From contig NZ_JBAHUQ010000001.1 of the NCBI RefSeq assembly GCF_036689865.1, positions 62,001-126,000 of the forward strand: 64,000 nt of DNA. Direction: 5' to 3'. The translations under genes and the position numbers were made by a program. The notes under the pieces are model-generated. The model did not search any database and had not been told where the DNA came from. It worked only from the letters and a program-made list of their open reading frames with translations. This DNA comes from Magnetococcus sp. PR-3 (lineage in GTDB: Bacteria > Pseudomonadota > Magnetococcia > Magnetococcales > Magnetococcaceae). This document shows positions 1-7,358 of this stretch, in pieces (within the stretch, counting starts at the first letter, position 1; every line of letters begins with the position of its first letter).

Positions 1-1054
1 CATCTACCGTAGATTGTCCCTTACCAATGACACCATCCACCGGAATGCGATCACCGGGACGTACCACCACACGATCTCCTACCTGTACCTGATCCAGAGG
101 AATTTCAGACGCCTCTCCCTGACGCACAACCCATGCGGTATCCGGTGTAAGTTGCATAAGGGAACGGATGGCTTGGGAGGTCTGGCCTTTAGCACGTGCC
201 TCCAGAAAACGCCCCAATAGAATCAGAACAATGATGGCTCCAGCGGTATCAAAATAGACAGTTGCCGATACCCCTGGGACAACAAACAACTCAGGCATGA
301 GCAGTACCAGCATGGAGTAGAGGTAGGCACTGAAAGTGCCCAGGGTAACCAAACTGTGCATGTTAGCGGTTCGCTGCTTGAATGCCCGCCATGCGCTAAC
401 ATGGAAGGACCAGCCCACCCAGAACTGGACCGGTGTAATCAAGGTCCACTGCAACCAGAACAAGGTTTGATCTGGCATATCGAACCATGCATTCACCGTC
501 AATTCCTGCCCATGCATGACGACAAAGGTAGAAAGTACCAGTATTGCCCCCACGGTCAGCCGATTGAGCAAAGCACGACGCTCTTGCTCTGCCGACTGTT
601 CGACAGAGCCTGGATCAGCACCCCCAACATTGGAGATGTCCAGCCCATAGCCACGAGCAGCAACATTCTCAGCCAATTGATTCGGGGTGACCATACCCTC
701 TACCCAGGTCAGATCCACCATTCCAGTCGCTAAGTTGACCGGAGCCTGAATCACGCCTGGCATGCACTCCAGATTTTCCTGAACACGCATGACACAACTG
801 GCACAACTGAGCCCCTGTACAGGAAAGTGCCCATATCGGGTTGGGATTTCATAGCCGACTTGATTAACCTGTTCGATCAACTTTTTCAGCGGCAAGGTTG
901 TCACCACATCCATCTGGTTGGTCGCCAGATTGACCACCACTCGTTCAACCGTTTCCAGACGGCCAAGGTGACGCTCAAGACGGGCGGAGCAGGATGCGCA
1001 GTGCATGCCTTCCACAGGCACCGCTGTATAATGATGACTAACCCCGTCGTTCAT
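1..1054 (-). CDS. copA: CopA-type heavy-metal translocating P1B-ATPase, C-terminus cut by window edge
   Basis: About 350 N-terminal residues are visible, read from an ATG at 1054 with a strong GGGAGGT ribosome site. Two HMA metal-binding domains follow each other: CxxC at residues 19/22 (GMHCASC) and 84/87 (GLSCASC). Then come transmembrane segments and the start of the actuator domain (GDRIPVDG near residue 340). Two N-terminal HMA domains with this layout are typical of CopA Cu(I) exporters of the inner membrane. The P-type DKTGT site and the CPC metal site lie beyond the window, so Cu specificity is inferred. Last visible gene of a leftward operon beginning at 2900. Confidence 0.9.
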   Translation of the reverse strand, partial: MNDGVSHHYTAVPVEGMHCASCSARLERHLGRLETVERVVVNLATNQMDVVTTLPLKKLIEQVNQVGYEIPTRYGHFPVQGLSCASCVMRVQENLECMPGVIQAPVNLATGMVDLTWVEGMVTPNQLAENVAARGYGLDISNVGGADPGSVEQSAEQERRALLNRLTVGAILVLSTFVVMHGQELTVNAWFDMPDQTLFWLQWTLITPVQFWVGWSFHVSAWRAFKQRTANMHSLVTLGTFSAYLYSMLVLLMPELFVVPGVSATVYFDTAGAIIVLILLGRFLEARAKGQTSQAIRSLMQLTPDTAWVVRQGEASEIPLDQVQVGDRVVVRPGDRIPVDGVIGKGQSTVD

Positions 1055-1105
1055 CTTGGACCTCCCACCATCACCGGATATCGATTCCAAGCCCTGTAGA
1101 AACAT

Positions 1106-1336
1106 TCACCCTTTTTTCAGATCCACCAAACGGATCAGGTAGGTTTCACGGTCTACCTCACCATTGGCATACCGTTTTTTGAGCTGCTCCTCGGCGGTCT
1201 CCGAGGATGGCTTACCGCCACGTATGGCTGATTTCGCTATTCCAAAAACCACAGCGACAATTAATCCCCAAAAGATCAGCATACCGAGCCCACCAAATAA
1301 CCCATGTCCTGTAAACAGACCATATTCCGCCATCAT
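1106..1336 (-). CDS. SHOCT-domain small membrane protein
   Basis: 76-residue protein with one N-terminal hydrophobic segment (about residues 9-30) and a C-terminal short amphipathic module (EEQLKKRYANGEVDRETY) matching the SHOCT domain, found at the end of many short membrane proteins. The ATG at 1336 is preferred over the GTG at 1345 because GAGGAG lies 8 nt before it. Such genes commonly sit next to copper ATPases and DUF2231/Spy-like genes, as here. Its biochemical role is unknown; association with metal stress is inferred from the operon. Confidence 0.75.
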   Translation of the reverse strand: MMAEYGLFTGHGLFGGLGMLIFWGLIVAVVFGIAKSAIRGGKPSSETAEEQLKKRYANGEVDRETYLIRLVDLKKG

Positions 1337-1405
1337 GATTCTCACTCCTCTTCTTTAACACTGGGTAAGACCTTATGTTTGGGATACCCCCTCACCCTGT
1401 TCCAA

Positions 1406-1969
1406 TCAATGGCTATGACCATCGTCACGATGATCGTCCACTTCGGGCTGTTTTTCTCCATGCCCATGATCGTCATGGTGACCCATGGACACTGGTGGAG
1501 ACGAATTGCGAAGGAGTTCCGGCTTGATGCCAACCCCATGTAGATAGACCATCTTGCCACCTTTGTCCGCACCATAGCCCATGACAGCGGCCAGGAGGAT
1601 CAATATCGGCAAAAGGAATCGCCTGGAGGCTCCCAAACGCAACCCTTTGGAGATGGCCAACGCTACCCCCAACAGCAGCAGACCTGTGGTAAAGGCCAAC
1701 ATGATGTCCCGATGGGTATGGACCAGATCATGACCAGGGGAGTCATGCCTCAATACTTCTGCAGCCAGATAGCCTGCTCCAACCGCTGCAGTTGCGGAAA
1801 TGCCCGCCAACCAAATTAGGATCGTGGCCGCCTGCCGATACCCTTGCCGACCGGAGACAATGCCTACGGATTCTGCCAATATGGCCGTAATGAGATAGAC
1901 TATGGGAAAGTGAATCACCATAGGATGCAGCATAGTTAAAGAACCTAACATCTCTTCGAGAAATCCCAT
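1406..1969 (-). CDS. DUF2231-type membrane protein with His-rich C-terminus
   Basis: 187 residues with about four hydrophobic segments, beginning with the MVIHFPIVYL motif (residues 17-26) characteristic of DUF2231-like membrane proteins. The last 30 residues are rich in His and Asp (GHHDDHGHGEK and HRDDGHSH), a plausible metal-binding tail on one face of the inner membrane. Start ATG at 1969 has GGAGAAGG 3-10 nt upstream. It lies 11 bp after the HMA protein in the same leftward operon, supporting a role in metal handling. Function of the family is not established. Confidence 0.75.
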   Translation of the reverse strand: MGFLEEMLGSLTMLHPMVIHFPIVYLITAILAESVGIVSGRQGYRQAATILIWLAGISATAAVGAGYLAAEVLRHDSPGHDLVHTHRDIMLAFTTGLLLLGVALAISKGLRLGASRRFLLPILILLAAVMGYGADKGGKMVYLHGVGIKPELLRNSSPPVSMGHHDDHGHGEKQPEVDDHRDDGHSH

Positions 1970-1980
1970 GATCCTTCTCC

Positions 1981-2322
1981 CTATGCTCCAGCTGGCGGTT
2001 TGCTGCAGCAGTGAGCTTTATGGTGCAGATTATCGATCTCATTCTTCTCCGTATAATGAATCCAGGCCTGTTTGGTTTGTGCCCAGAAGGTATCCTGGAG
2101 CGGATAGCCAATCTCAATGAGTAACTTCTCGATATCCTGTACATGGACCTGGAAGAGGTCATAGGTTACACAGACCTCTCCCTTGTCCCAATCCGATTCA
2201 ACCTCGATCACACCATCCAGAACCAACAACCCCTCGGCAATGATCTTTTCACACTCAGGGCAGACCATATCGAAAACCCGAATCCTGCGGGTTACTGGAT
2301 GTGTTTTATGTGCTGTGCTCAT
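1981..2322 (-). CDS. HMA-like metal-binding protein (CPEC motif)
   Basis: 113 residues. Residues 12-80 look like a ferredoxin-fold heavy-metal-associated domain with the metal site MVCPEC (Cys21/Cys24) in place of the usual MxCxxC. The C-terminus carries HCCSKPP, a second potential thiol ligand pair. It is probably a cytoplasmic metal chaperone or sensor that feeds the downstream CopA-type ATPase. Start is an ATG after a G-rich ribosome site (GGGGGGGATTACT). The unusual CPEC loop and Cys-Cys tail mean the metal could be something other than Cu(I). Confidence 0.7.
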   Translation of the reverse strand: MSTAHKTHPVTRRIRVFDMVCPECEKIIAEGLLVLDGVIEVESDWDKGEVCVTYDLFQVHVQDIEKLLIEIGYPLQDTFWAQTKQAWIHYTEKNEIDNLHHKAHCCSKPPAGA

Positions 2323-2348
2323 AGTAATCCCCCCCCTGGCTCAAACTT

Positions 2349-2900
2349 TTAGATACCGGCTCGGGTGAAACCATTCTGTGTGAAACGTTGCTTCTGAACA
2401 TCAGTGAGCAAGCCTAAAAGGGTCTGGGTTGCCTGCTGCAGATCCCCCCTTAACGAGAGCATCACCTCTCTAAAGCTTTCATGGGTCTGCTGCTGCTCGG
2501 TGGTGCCCATTTGCCCGCTGTGCATTTCGGTAAACATCGCTCGATGGGTGCCGGTCAGATCGGCCAGCGCATCAGCATAGTCATCCCATGCGGTTTCCTG
2601 CTCCGAGGTAATGGACAGCCGGGTTTTCAGACTTTCCAGGTGTTGCGTCACCTGAGCTTCCGTACCATGCATCAAACCATGGTCACCCATCATTCCACGT
2701 CCCATGCCACCATGACGCCCCATGGGGCCGTGGTGCCCCATCATTCCACCCATCATCATGGGTGATGTGCCCTGGAAACCGGGTGTTCCCCAGTTGCCCA
2801 TATGTCCCTGGGCATTTCCGTCGAATGTGGTGACCACCCCCAGAGTGATACCCAAGACAGCGGCCAGGCCGAGCATGCGGTTTCTGTAACGTACGTTCAT
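2349..2900 (-). CDS. Spy/CpxP-like (LTxxQ) Met/His-rich periplasmic protein
   Basis: 183 residues from the ATG at 2900 (ribosome site GAGGAGAA). Residues 1-31 form a signal peptide. Next is an extremely Met/Gly/His-rich stretch (about 35-78: MMMGGMMGHHGPMG and following) and then an alpha-helical domain (SITSEQETAWDDYADAL ... LTDVQKQRF) like Spy/CpxP stress chaperones. The Met/His region would suit Cu(I)/Cu(II) binding in the periplasm. First gene of the leftward metal operon, divergent from the two-component genes. A longer in-frame start at 2963 is rejected because it would bury the signal peptide. Confidence 0.8.
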   Translation of the reverse strand: MNVRYRNRMLGLAAVLGITLGVVTTFDGNAQGHMGNWGTPGFQGTSPMMMGGMMGHHGPMGRHGGMGRGMMGDHGLMHGTEAQVTQHLESLKTRLSITSEQETAWDDYADALADLTGTHRAMFTEMHSGQMGTTEQQQTHESFREVMLSLRGDLQQATQTLLGLLTDVQKQRFTQNGFTRAGI

Positions 2901-3216
2901 CACATTCTCCTCAATGGTTCGTGGAAGTCTCTCAGGGATTCTGGATAGCCACCCGCAATTCAACAGTGCTCCTAATCAATGATTTTTAACAGTTTTTTAT
3001 TGTAAGGCTTTCACAACCACCTCGATGGAAAATTGTATTGTGTTGGACTTCCACCATGCCAGACACAATGAGTTAGAATCGTTATTCCCGAGATACAAAA
3101 CTACGAAAAGTACCAATACTGGTCACAATTCAGTCTCAATTTTTTCATAGCGTCTATTGCTTAAACCGTGCTTTCTTGACCTATGGAAACCGTATTTTGT
3201 ATTCAAGGATGCCGTT
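2901..3216. promoter_or_regulatory. Divergent intergenic region between metal operon and two-component system
   Basis: 316 bp without a gene, AT-rich, between two divergent units. It must contain the promoters of both the Spy-like-to-CopA operon and the regulator/kinase pair. I could not identify a convincing response-regulator box; ATTGT/CACAA-type half sites occur around 3000-3050 but no clear tandem or palindromic operator stands out. Confidence 0.5.
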
Positions 3217-3948
3217 ATGAATGAACTGGATCGCATTTTGGTCGTGGAAGATGATGACGAGACACGTGAACTTCTCTTGGAGTACCTGACGGAAAATGGT
3301 TGTGAAGTACGCGCCTTTTCCGAAGGTCAGGGGATGTGGGAAGCCTTGGAGGCAGATGATCGGGTGGACGTCATTGTGCTGGACATCATGCTTCCAGGTG
3401 AAGATGGATTAACCATCTGTAAACGGTTGAGTATTGATCCGACCAAGCAGGATATCCCTGTCATCCTGCTTACGGCCAGACGCGATGAAATGGACCGTAT
3501 CTTGGGGTTAGAGATGGGGGCGGACGACTATCTGACTAAACCCTTCAGCCCTCGTGAACTACTGGCGCGTATCCACAGTGTCCTGAGGCGCTCACGTGCT
3601 ATGCCTCGGGAACAAAAACTCAAGGATCCCCAGCGGTTCCAATTTGCAGGATGGACACTCAATGTCAAAGCACAGAGGCTGGAGTCGCCTGAAGGTGTGG
3701 ATGTCACGCTGACTATGGGGGAGTTCATTATGCTCATGGCATTTCTCAAACACCCCAATGAAGTGTTGAGCCGCGATCAAATCATGGAGGCCTATCGAAA
3801 CAGGGAGTCCTCCATTTTCGAACGCAGTATTGATGTACAGATCGGACGGGTCAGAAAACGTTTACATGACGATCCCAAGGCCCCCCAAATACTTAAAACT
3901 GTTTGGGGCAAGGGGTATATTCTTGATTGTGAAGTGGAAGTCTCATGA
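3217..3948 (+). CDS. OmpR/PhoB-family response regulator
   Basis: 243 residues. Receiver domain (1-120) has the acidic pocket E11-D13, phosphoacceptor D56 (VLDIMLPGEDG) and conserved K108 (TKPF). The C-terminal winged helix (about 140-238) ends with the RVRKRLHDD...LKTVWGKGY signature of OmpR-type DNA binding. The start at 3217 fits MNELDRILVVEDD; the upstream in-frame ATG at 3157 would add 20 non-conserved residues. It overlaps the kinase gene by 4 bp (ATGA), so the two form a pair. Inferred to control the divergent metal operon in the manner of CopR/CusR. Confidence 0.9.
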   Translation: MNELDRILVVEDDDETRELLLEYLTENGCEVRAFSEGQGMWEALEADDRVDVIVLDIMLPGEDGLTICKRLSIDPTKQDIPVILLTARRDEMDRILGLEMGADDYLTKPFSPRELLARIHSVLRRSRAMPREQKLKDPQRFQFAGWTLNVKAQRLESPEGVDVTLTMGEFIMLMAFLKHPNEVLSRDQIMEAYRNRESSIFERSIDVQIGRVRKRLHDDPKAPQILKTVWGKGYILDCEVEVS

Positions 3949-5381
3949 AATGGTCGCTCATTCCCAAATCCTTGGCAGGCCAACTGATTCTGATTCTGGT
4001 GTCCGGTGTCACCCTCGCTTTGGTATCCAGTTCCGCTATCCATCTCTATGACCGCAATGAAGCCATAGTCACCATGGAGGGATTACAAGCGGCCCAACGC
4101 ATCGCCTCCATCGTACAAGTGATGGACCCTTTGTCCCAACCTGAACGGGCGCGCATTACCAAAATTCTGGAAACGCCACTGCAATTCGTACGTTTCTACA
4201 ATCAAGAGAAAGAACCAACGGATCACATTGAGACAGATGCAAGAGCTCGCCACCTAAAAAAACTTGTTGGACCCCTCCTGGCGGGGCAGCATGCTGTACG
4301 TATTGAGGTTTTATCGGAAGAGTATCCTGACAACCGTACCATGCACATGATGATGGGAGGAATGAACAGTATGCGTGGTAACCTGCACCAGGGAATGCAG
4401 GATCATCATCACGCCCTGTTTGCCCAGGGTTTTTCCTACATTGCCCGCATTCAATTAAGAGATGGTAAATGGCTTGAATACCACAATCATCTACCGGAAG
4501 AGGCCTTCAAGTGGCCCTGGCACCTGCTGTGGTCTATCTTGATTCTGATCTTCACGGTCACGGCACTCTCATTCCTAGCTGTACGTCTGGTAACACGTCC
4601 ACTAGCCACACTGGCTTCAGCAGCCCGATCCCTTGGACATGACCTGCGCGGTTCACCCATTGCACGATCCGGGACCCAGGAGGTAAAGGAGGTCATTTCT
4701 GCTTTTAATGCTATGCAGGCCCGCATTCTACAACATATTCAGGAGCGCAGTTCCATGCTGGCTGCGATTTCCCACGACCTGCACACCCCTTTAACACGCA
4801 TGAGACTGCGTGTGGAGATGCTTAAGGATGAGAGGCTGCGGGATGCACTGCTGCATAACCTGACCGAGATGGAGGGGATGACCGAATCAACCATGGACTA
4901 TATCCAAGGTACCGAGGGTATGGAGGAGGTCAGACAGACCGACATACCATCCCTATTGGACGGACTGGCCGACAGTTGGCAGGAGTTAGGGCATGATGTT
5001 CAGGTAAACTGTGATGAAATCGGTGCTTTTCCCCTGATGGGAAAAAGCTTTCGCCGAGCTCTCTCAAATCTGATTCAAAATGCCGTCAAGTATGGTCAAC
5101 ACGCTTCCATGAAAGCCACGATGCATGGGGAGCGGCTGAGAATCTCTATTTCCGACAAAGGGCCCGGCATACCAGAAGAAGAGATGGAGTCAGTATTACG
5201 TCCCTTCAAACGCTTGGATACCTCGCGCAACAGCAAAACCGGTGGGTCGGGGCTGGGACTTTCCATTGCAGATAGCATTATCCGAGCCCACGGCGGCGAT
5301 CTTCATATGCGCAACCGCCCCGAAGGGGGGTTAGAAATTATCGTCACCATTGAAAAAGAGCGCTTTTTGAAAAGAAAGTAG
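3945..5381 (+). CDS. Membrane sensor histidine kinase with Met/His-rich periplasmic loop
   Basis: 478 residues: N-terminal membrane segment (about 10-32), periplasmic domain (33-195), second membrane segment (about 196-215), HAMP, HisKA with the H-box AISHDLHTPLTRMR (phospho-His near residue 277), and HATPase_c with N-box (NLIQNAVKYG), G1 (ISDKGPGIP) and G2 (GGSGLGLSI). The periplasmic part contains MHMMMGGMNSMRG followed by HHH (about residues 133-158), which resembles copper-binding sequences and the Met-rich part of the neighbouring Spy-like protein. EnvZ-like architecture. Ligand (Cu) is inferred from this loop and context. Confidence 0.88.
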   Translation: MKWSLIPKSLAGQLILILVSGVTLALVSSSAIHLYDRNEAIVTMEGLQAAQRIASIVQVMDPLSQPERARITKILETPLQFVRFYNQEKEPTDHIETDARARHLKKLVGPLLAGQHAVRIEVLSEEYPDNRTMHMMMGGMNSMRGNLHQGMQDHHHALFAQGFSYIARIQLRDGKWLEYHNHLPEEAFKWPWHLLWSILILIFTVTALSFLAVRLVTRPLATLASAARSLGHDLRGSPIARSGTQEVKEVISAFNAMQARILQHIQERSSMLAAISHDLHTPLTRMRLRVEMLKDERLRDALLHNLTEMEGMTESTMDYIQGTEGMEEVRQTDIPSLLDGLADSWQELGHDVQVNCDEIGAFPLMGKSFRRALSNLIQNAVKYGQHASMKATMHGERLRISISDKGPGIPEEEMESVLRPFKRLDTSRNSKTGGSGLGLSIADSIIRAHGGDLHMRNRPEGGLEIIVTIEKERFLKRK

Positions 5382-5468
5382 CACCAGAGGTCAACGGAGT
5401 GAGGTTGATATCATGGAAAGGCATGAAATAAATACACTATAATGTCATTTTATGGAATTAACGCCCAT

Positions 5469-6686
5469 CTATTTAACCATCTGGGTAACTGGATGACGCA
5501 GTGATAGGAATGCCAGGAATATTAAAGACCCCATGGAAAGCCAAAATGGCAAAATCTCTTCTGTACCGCCTGGGCGTGCAACCACAATTTCACTGCCTAC
5601 TATATTTATTATCCAATCAATTCCAAGGCCCATAAATATAGCGCTGAAAACAATTCCAACCAAATAGGCTGTCAGCGTTTTCCCACCTAGCTCACGCTTG
5701 ATAATTCCCAGCGTAGCAATATTAGTTGCAGGGCCAGCAATCATAAAAGCCAACGCCATACCAGGTGTCAAACCACTGAAGATCATAGCTGCAGCAATCG
5801 GGGTCGATGCGGATGCACAGACATATACTGGAACACTTGCAGCAATCATGGTCAGCATAGCCAAGAAGGGGTACTCGGAGAATGCCGTCAATTTACCAGG
5901 AGGAACCCACGTCATGACCAGAGCGGTGATCAAAACCCCGATGGCCAGCCACGGAGCAAGATCATCCCAAATATCAGTCATTGCATATTTCATCCCCTGC
6001 TGTAGGCGTCTCCAATGGGGTAAATCTTGAATTTTCCCCTCAGACTGAGGCGTTGAACCACAACAACTGTTTGAACAGCATGAGCCACTACCCTCAGTAG
6101 GCGCACTTTGGGTAATGGGTGAAGAAACAGTAATTTGAGTGAATTTTTGACTGGATGCTCCAGAAACCATCGGAGTGGGTACGGGGGCACTGTTTTCTTG
6201 AGGAACACTATTCCCCTGATCTCTGGGCTTTTCCTGAGGTTTGCTAAATCGGTCAATTAGAAGGACTGACAAACCGGAGGTAACGGCACTGAAGATAGCT
6301 GCAATGGGCCGCACAATGGTCAAGAAGGGTCCCAGCAATACCCACGAAATAGCAACCGAATCGACACCTGTTTCTGGTGTTGCCACCAAAAAAGATACTG
6401 TTGCTGGTTTCGAAGCTCCCTTTCTATGAAGCCCCATAGCCATTGGCACTACGCTACACGAACAAAGAGGTAAAGGTGCTCCAATCAGTGCACCACGAGT
6501 TATCGGTCCCAGGCCACGTCCTCCCAGCCATCTGGCGACAGCCGACTCAGGTATCCATGCCTTAACCAATCCCGTAGCGATGAGCCCAATGATCAGCCAG
6601 GGGGCCACATCCAATGACAAGTCTACAAAATTATTGAAGAACAGTTCCATTGATTCCATCCACGGATCATAGTTATTAGATTGCAT
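5469..6686 (-). CDS. SO_0444/ArsP-like permease, probable Cu/Zn efflux
   Basis: 405-residue polytopic membrane protein of the UPF0718 permease superfamily (two five-helix halves). The first half carries GAPLPLCSCSVVPMAMGLH, the second VPVYVCASASTPIAAAM, the paired permease signatures. The cytoplasmic linker (about residues 150-225) contains a Cys cluster SGSCCSNSCCGS, typical of SO_0444-type Cu/Zn exporters. The ATG at 6686 is chosen; a GTG one codon earlier (6689) is possible. Transcribed from the MerR-type promoter shared with the divergent regulator, so export of a thiophilic metal is the likely role. Confidence 0.8.
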   Translation of the reverse strand: MQSNNYDPWMESMELFFNNFVDLSLDVAPWLIIGLIATGLVKAWIPESAVARWLGGRGLGPITRGALIGAPLPLCSCSVVPMAMGLHRKGASKPATVSFLVATPETGVDSVAISWVLLGPFLTIVRPIAAIFSAVTSGLSVLLIDRFSKPQEKPRDQGNSVPQENSAPVPTPMVSGASSQKFTQITVSSPITQSAPTEGSGSCCSNSCCGSTPQSEGKIQDLPHWRRLQQGMKYAMTDIWDDLAPWLAIGVLITALVMTWVPPGKLTAFSEYPFLAMLTMIAASVPVYVCASASTPIAAAMIFSGLTPGMALAFMIAGPATNIATLGIIKRELGGKTLTAYLVGIVFSAIFMGLGIDWIINIVGSEIVVARPGGTEEILPFWLSMGSLIFLAFLSLRHPVTQMVK

Positions 6687-6704
6687 CACTACCCACTTGT
6701 CTCT

Positions 6705-6735
6705 ACCCTACAACCTACAGTAACTGTAGGTTCAA
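6705..6735 (-). promoter_or_regulatory. MerR-type promoter with 21-bp operator palindrome
   Basis: On the minus strand a -35 box TTGAAC (6735-6730) and a -10 box TAGGGT (6710-6705) are separated by exactly 19 bp, the over-long spacer that MerR-family activators untwist. Within it lies a perfect inverted repeat with arms AACCTACAG and CTGTAGGTT (6712-6732) around a TAA centre. It sits between the divergent permease and MerR genes, so it is very probably the metal-responsive operator for both. Confidence 0.9.
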
Positions 6736-6747
6736 GCAGAAAAAGCC

Positions 6748-7209
6748 ATGAAAAATAATATTCCAAAGTTTCCGTGGACGATTGGTCAGGTAGCCAAAGC
6801 TACCGGATATAAACTCCAGACGATGCGCTATTATGAGCAGATGGGGCTGATCCCTCGTCCCAAAAGATCTGAGGGGAATCAGAGGCTCTACACGCAAGAA
6901 CATGTCGATCAACTTCTATTCATAAGGCACTGCAGAGAGCTGGGATTTTCATTGGATAAGATCCAGCATATGCTAACACTGGCTGGTGATACCGACCACT
7001 CATGCAAAGAAGTGGATCAAATCGCGAAATTGCACTTAGCCGATGTCAAAAATCGGATTAGTCGACTCCAGCGTTTGGAGAAAGAACTGGAAAGGATTAT
7101 CGGCCATTGCAGTGAGAACAAAGTTGAGAAATGTCTGATTTTAGAGGCTCTAAGAGATCATGATCAATGTGAGGATAAGGATCACGGTGGGCCATTGAGT
7201 TTAAAATAA
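6748..7209 (+). CDS. MerR-family metal-responsive regulator
   Basis: 153 residues. Winged helix-turn-helix at residues 10-75 (TIGQVAKATGYKLQTMRYYE), then the dimer helix and a C-terminal metal loop with C121-x7-C129, the spacing seen in CueR/ZntR. A Cys at position 86 (DHSCKEV) aligns with ZntR Cys79, where Cu(I) sensors have Ser; this favours a divalent metal such as Zn, Cd, Pb or Co. Extra Cys141/His residues follow near the C-terminus. Divergent from the permease and reading across the shared operator, which it presumably binds. Confidence 0.88.
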   Translation: MKNNIPKFPWTIGQVAKATGYKLQTMRYYEQMGLIPRPKRSEGNQRLYTQEHVDQLLFIRHCRELGFSLDKIQHMLTLAGDTDHSCKEVDQIAKLHLADVKNRISRLQRLEKELERIIGHCSENKVEKCLILEALRDHDQCEDKDHGGPLSLK

Positions 7210-7213
7210 TTCT

Positions 7214-7335
7214 CTGTAGTTCCCAAAAATTTCATTCATCTTGAAATCACAGTATTTTTTCCTCCCACTGTATGACGCTGAATTAAGCTCTTTGACCATT
7301 TATGAAAACCCCAAACAGGGCACAGAGCTCCCCAC
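7214..7335 (+). repeat. Diverged ~120-bp dispersed repeat, left copy
   Basis: Starts 4 bp after the merR stop codon and aligns over its whole length with 52190-52319, same orientation. Shared blocks in order: CTGTAG-TCC, TTGAAAT-ACAG, CACTGT-TGA-GC, AGCTCTTTGAC, and CTCCCCA near the end; the right copy has about 13 extra bases in the middle. The AGCTCTTTGACCATT block resembles boxA antitermination elements. No ORF fits it. The prophage's last gene ends 24 bp further on, so this copy abuts the prophage boundary. Confidence 0.6.
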
Positions 7336-7358
7336 AGGTACAAGGTACAAGCTAGTGG

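Noticed and set aside
7270-7345. Possible degenerate CRISPR leader/repeat (boxA-like block followed by GAGCTCCCCA)
   Set aside because: No repeat-spacer periodicity follows either copy and no cas genes are in the window; kept only as a dispersed repeat.
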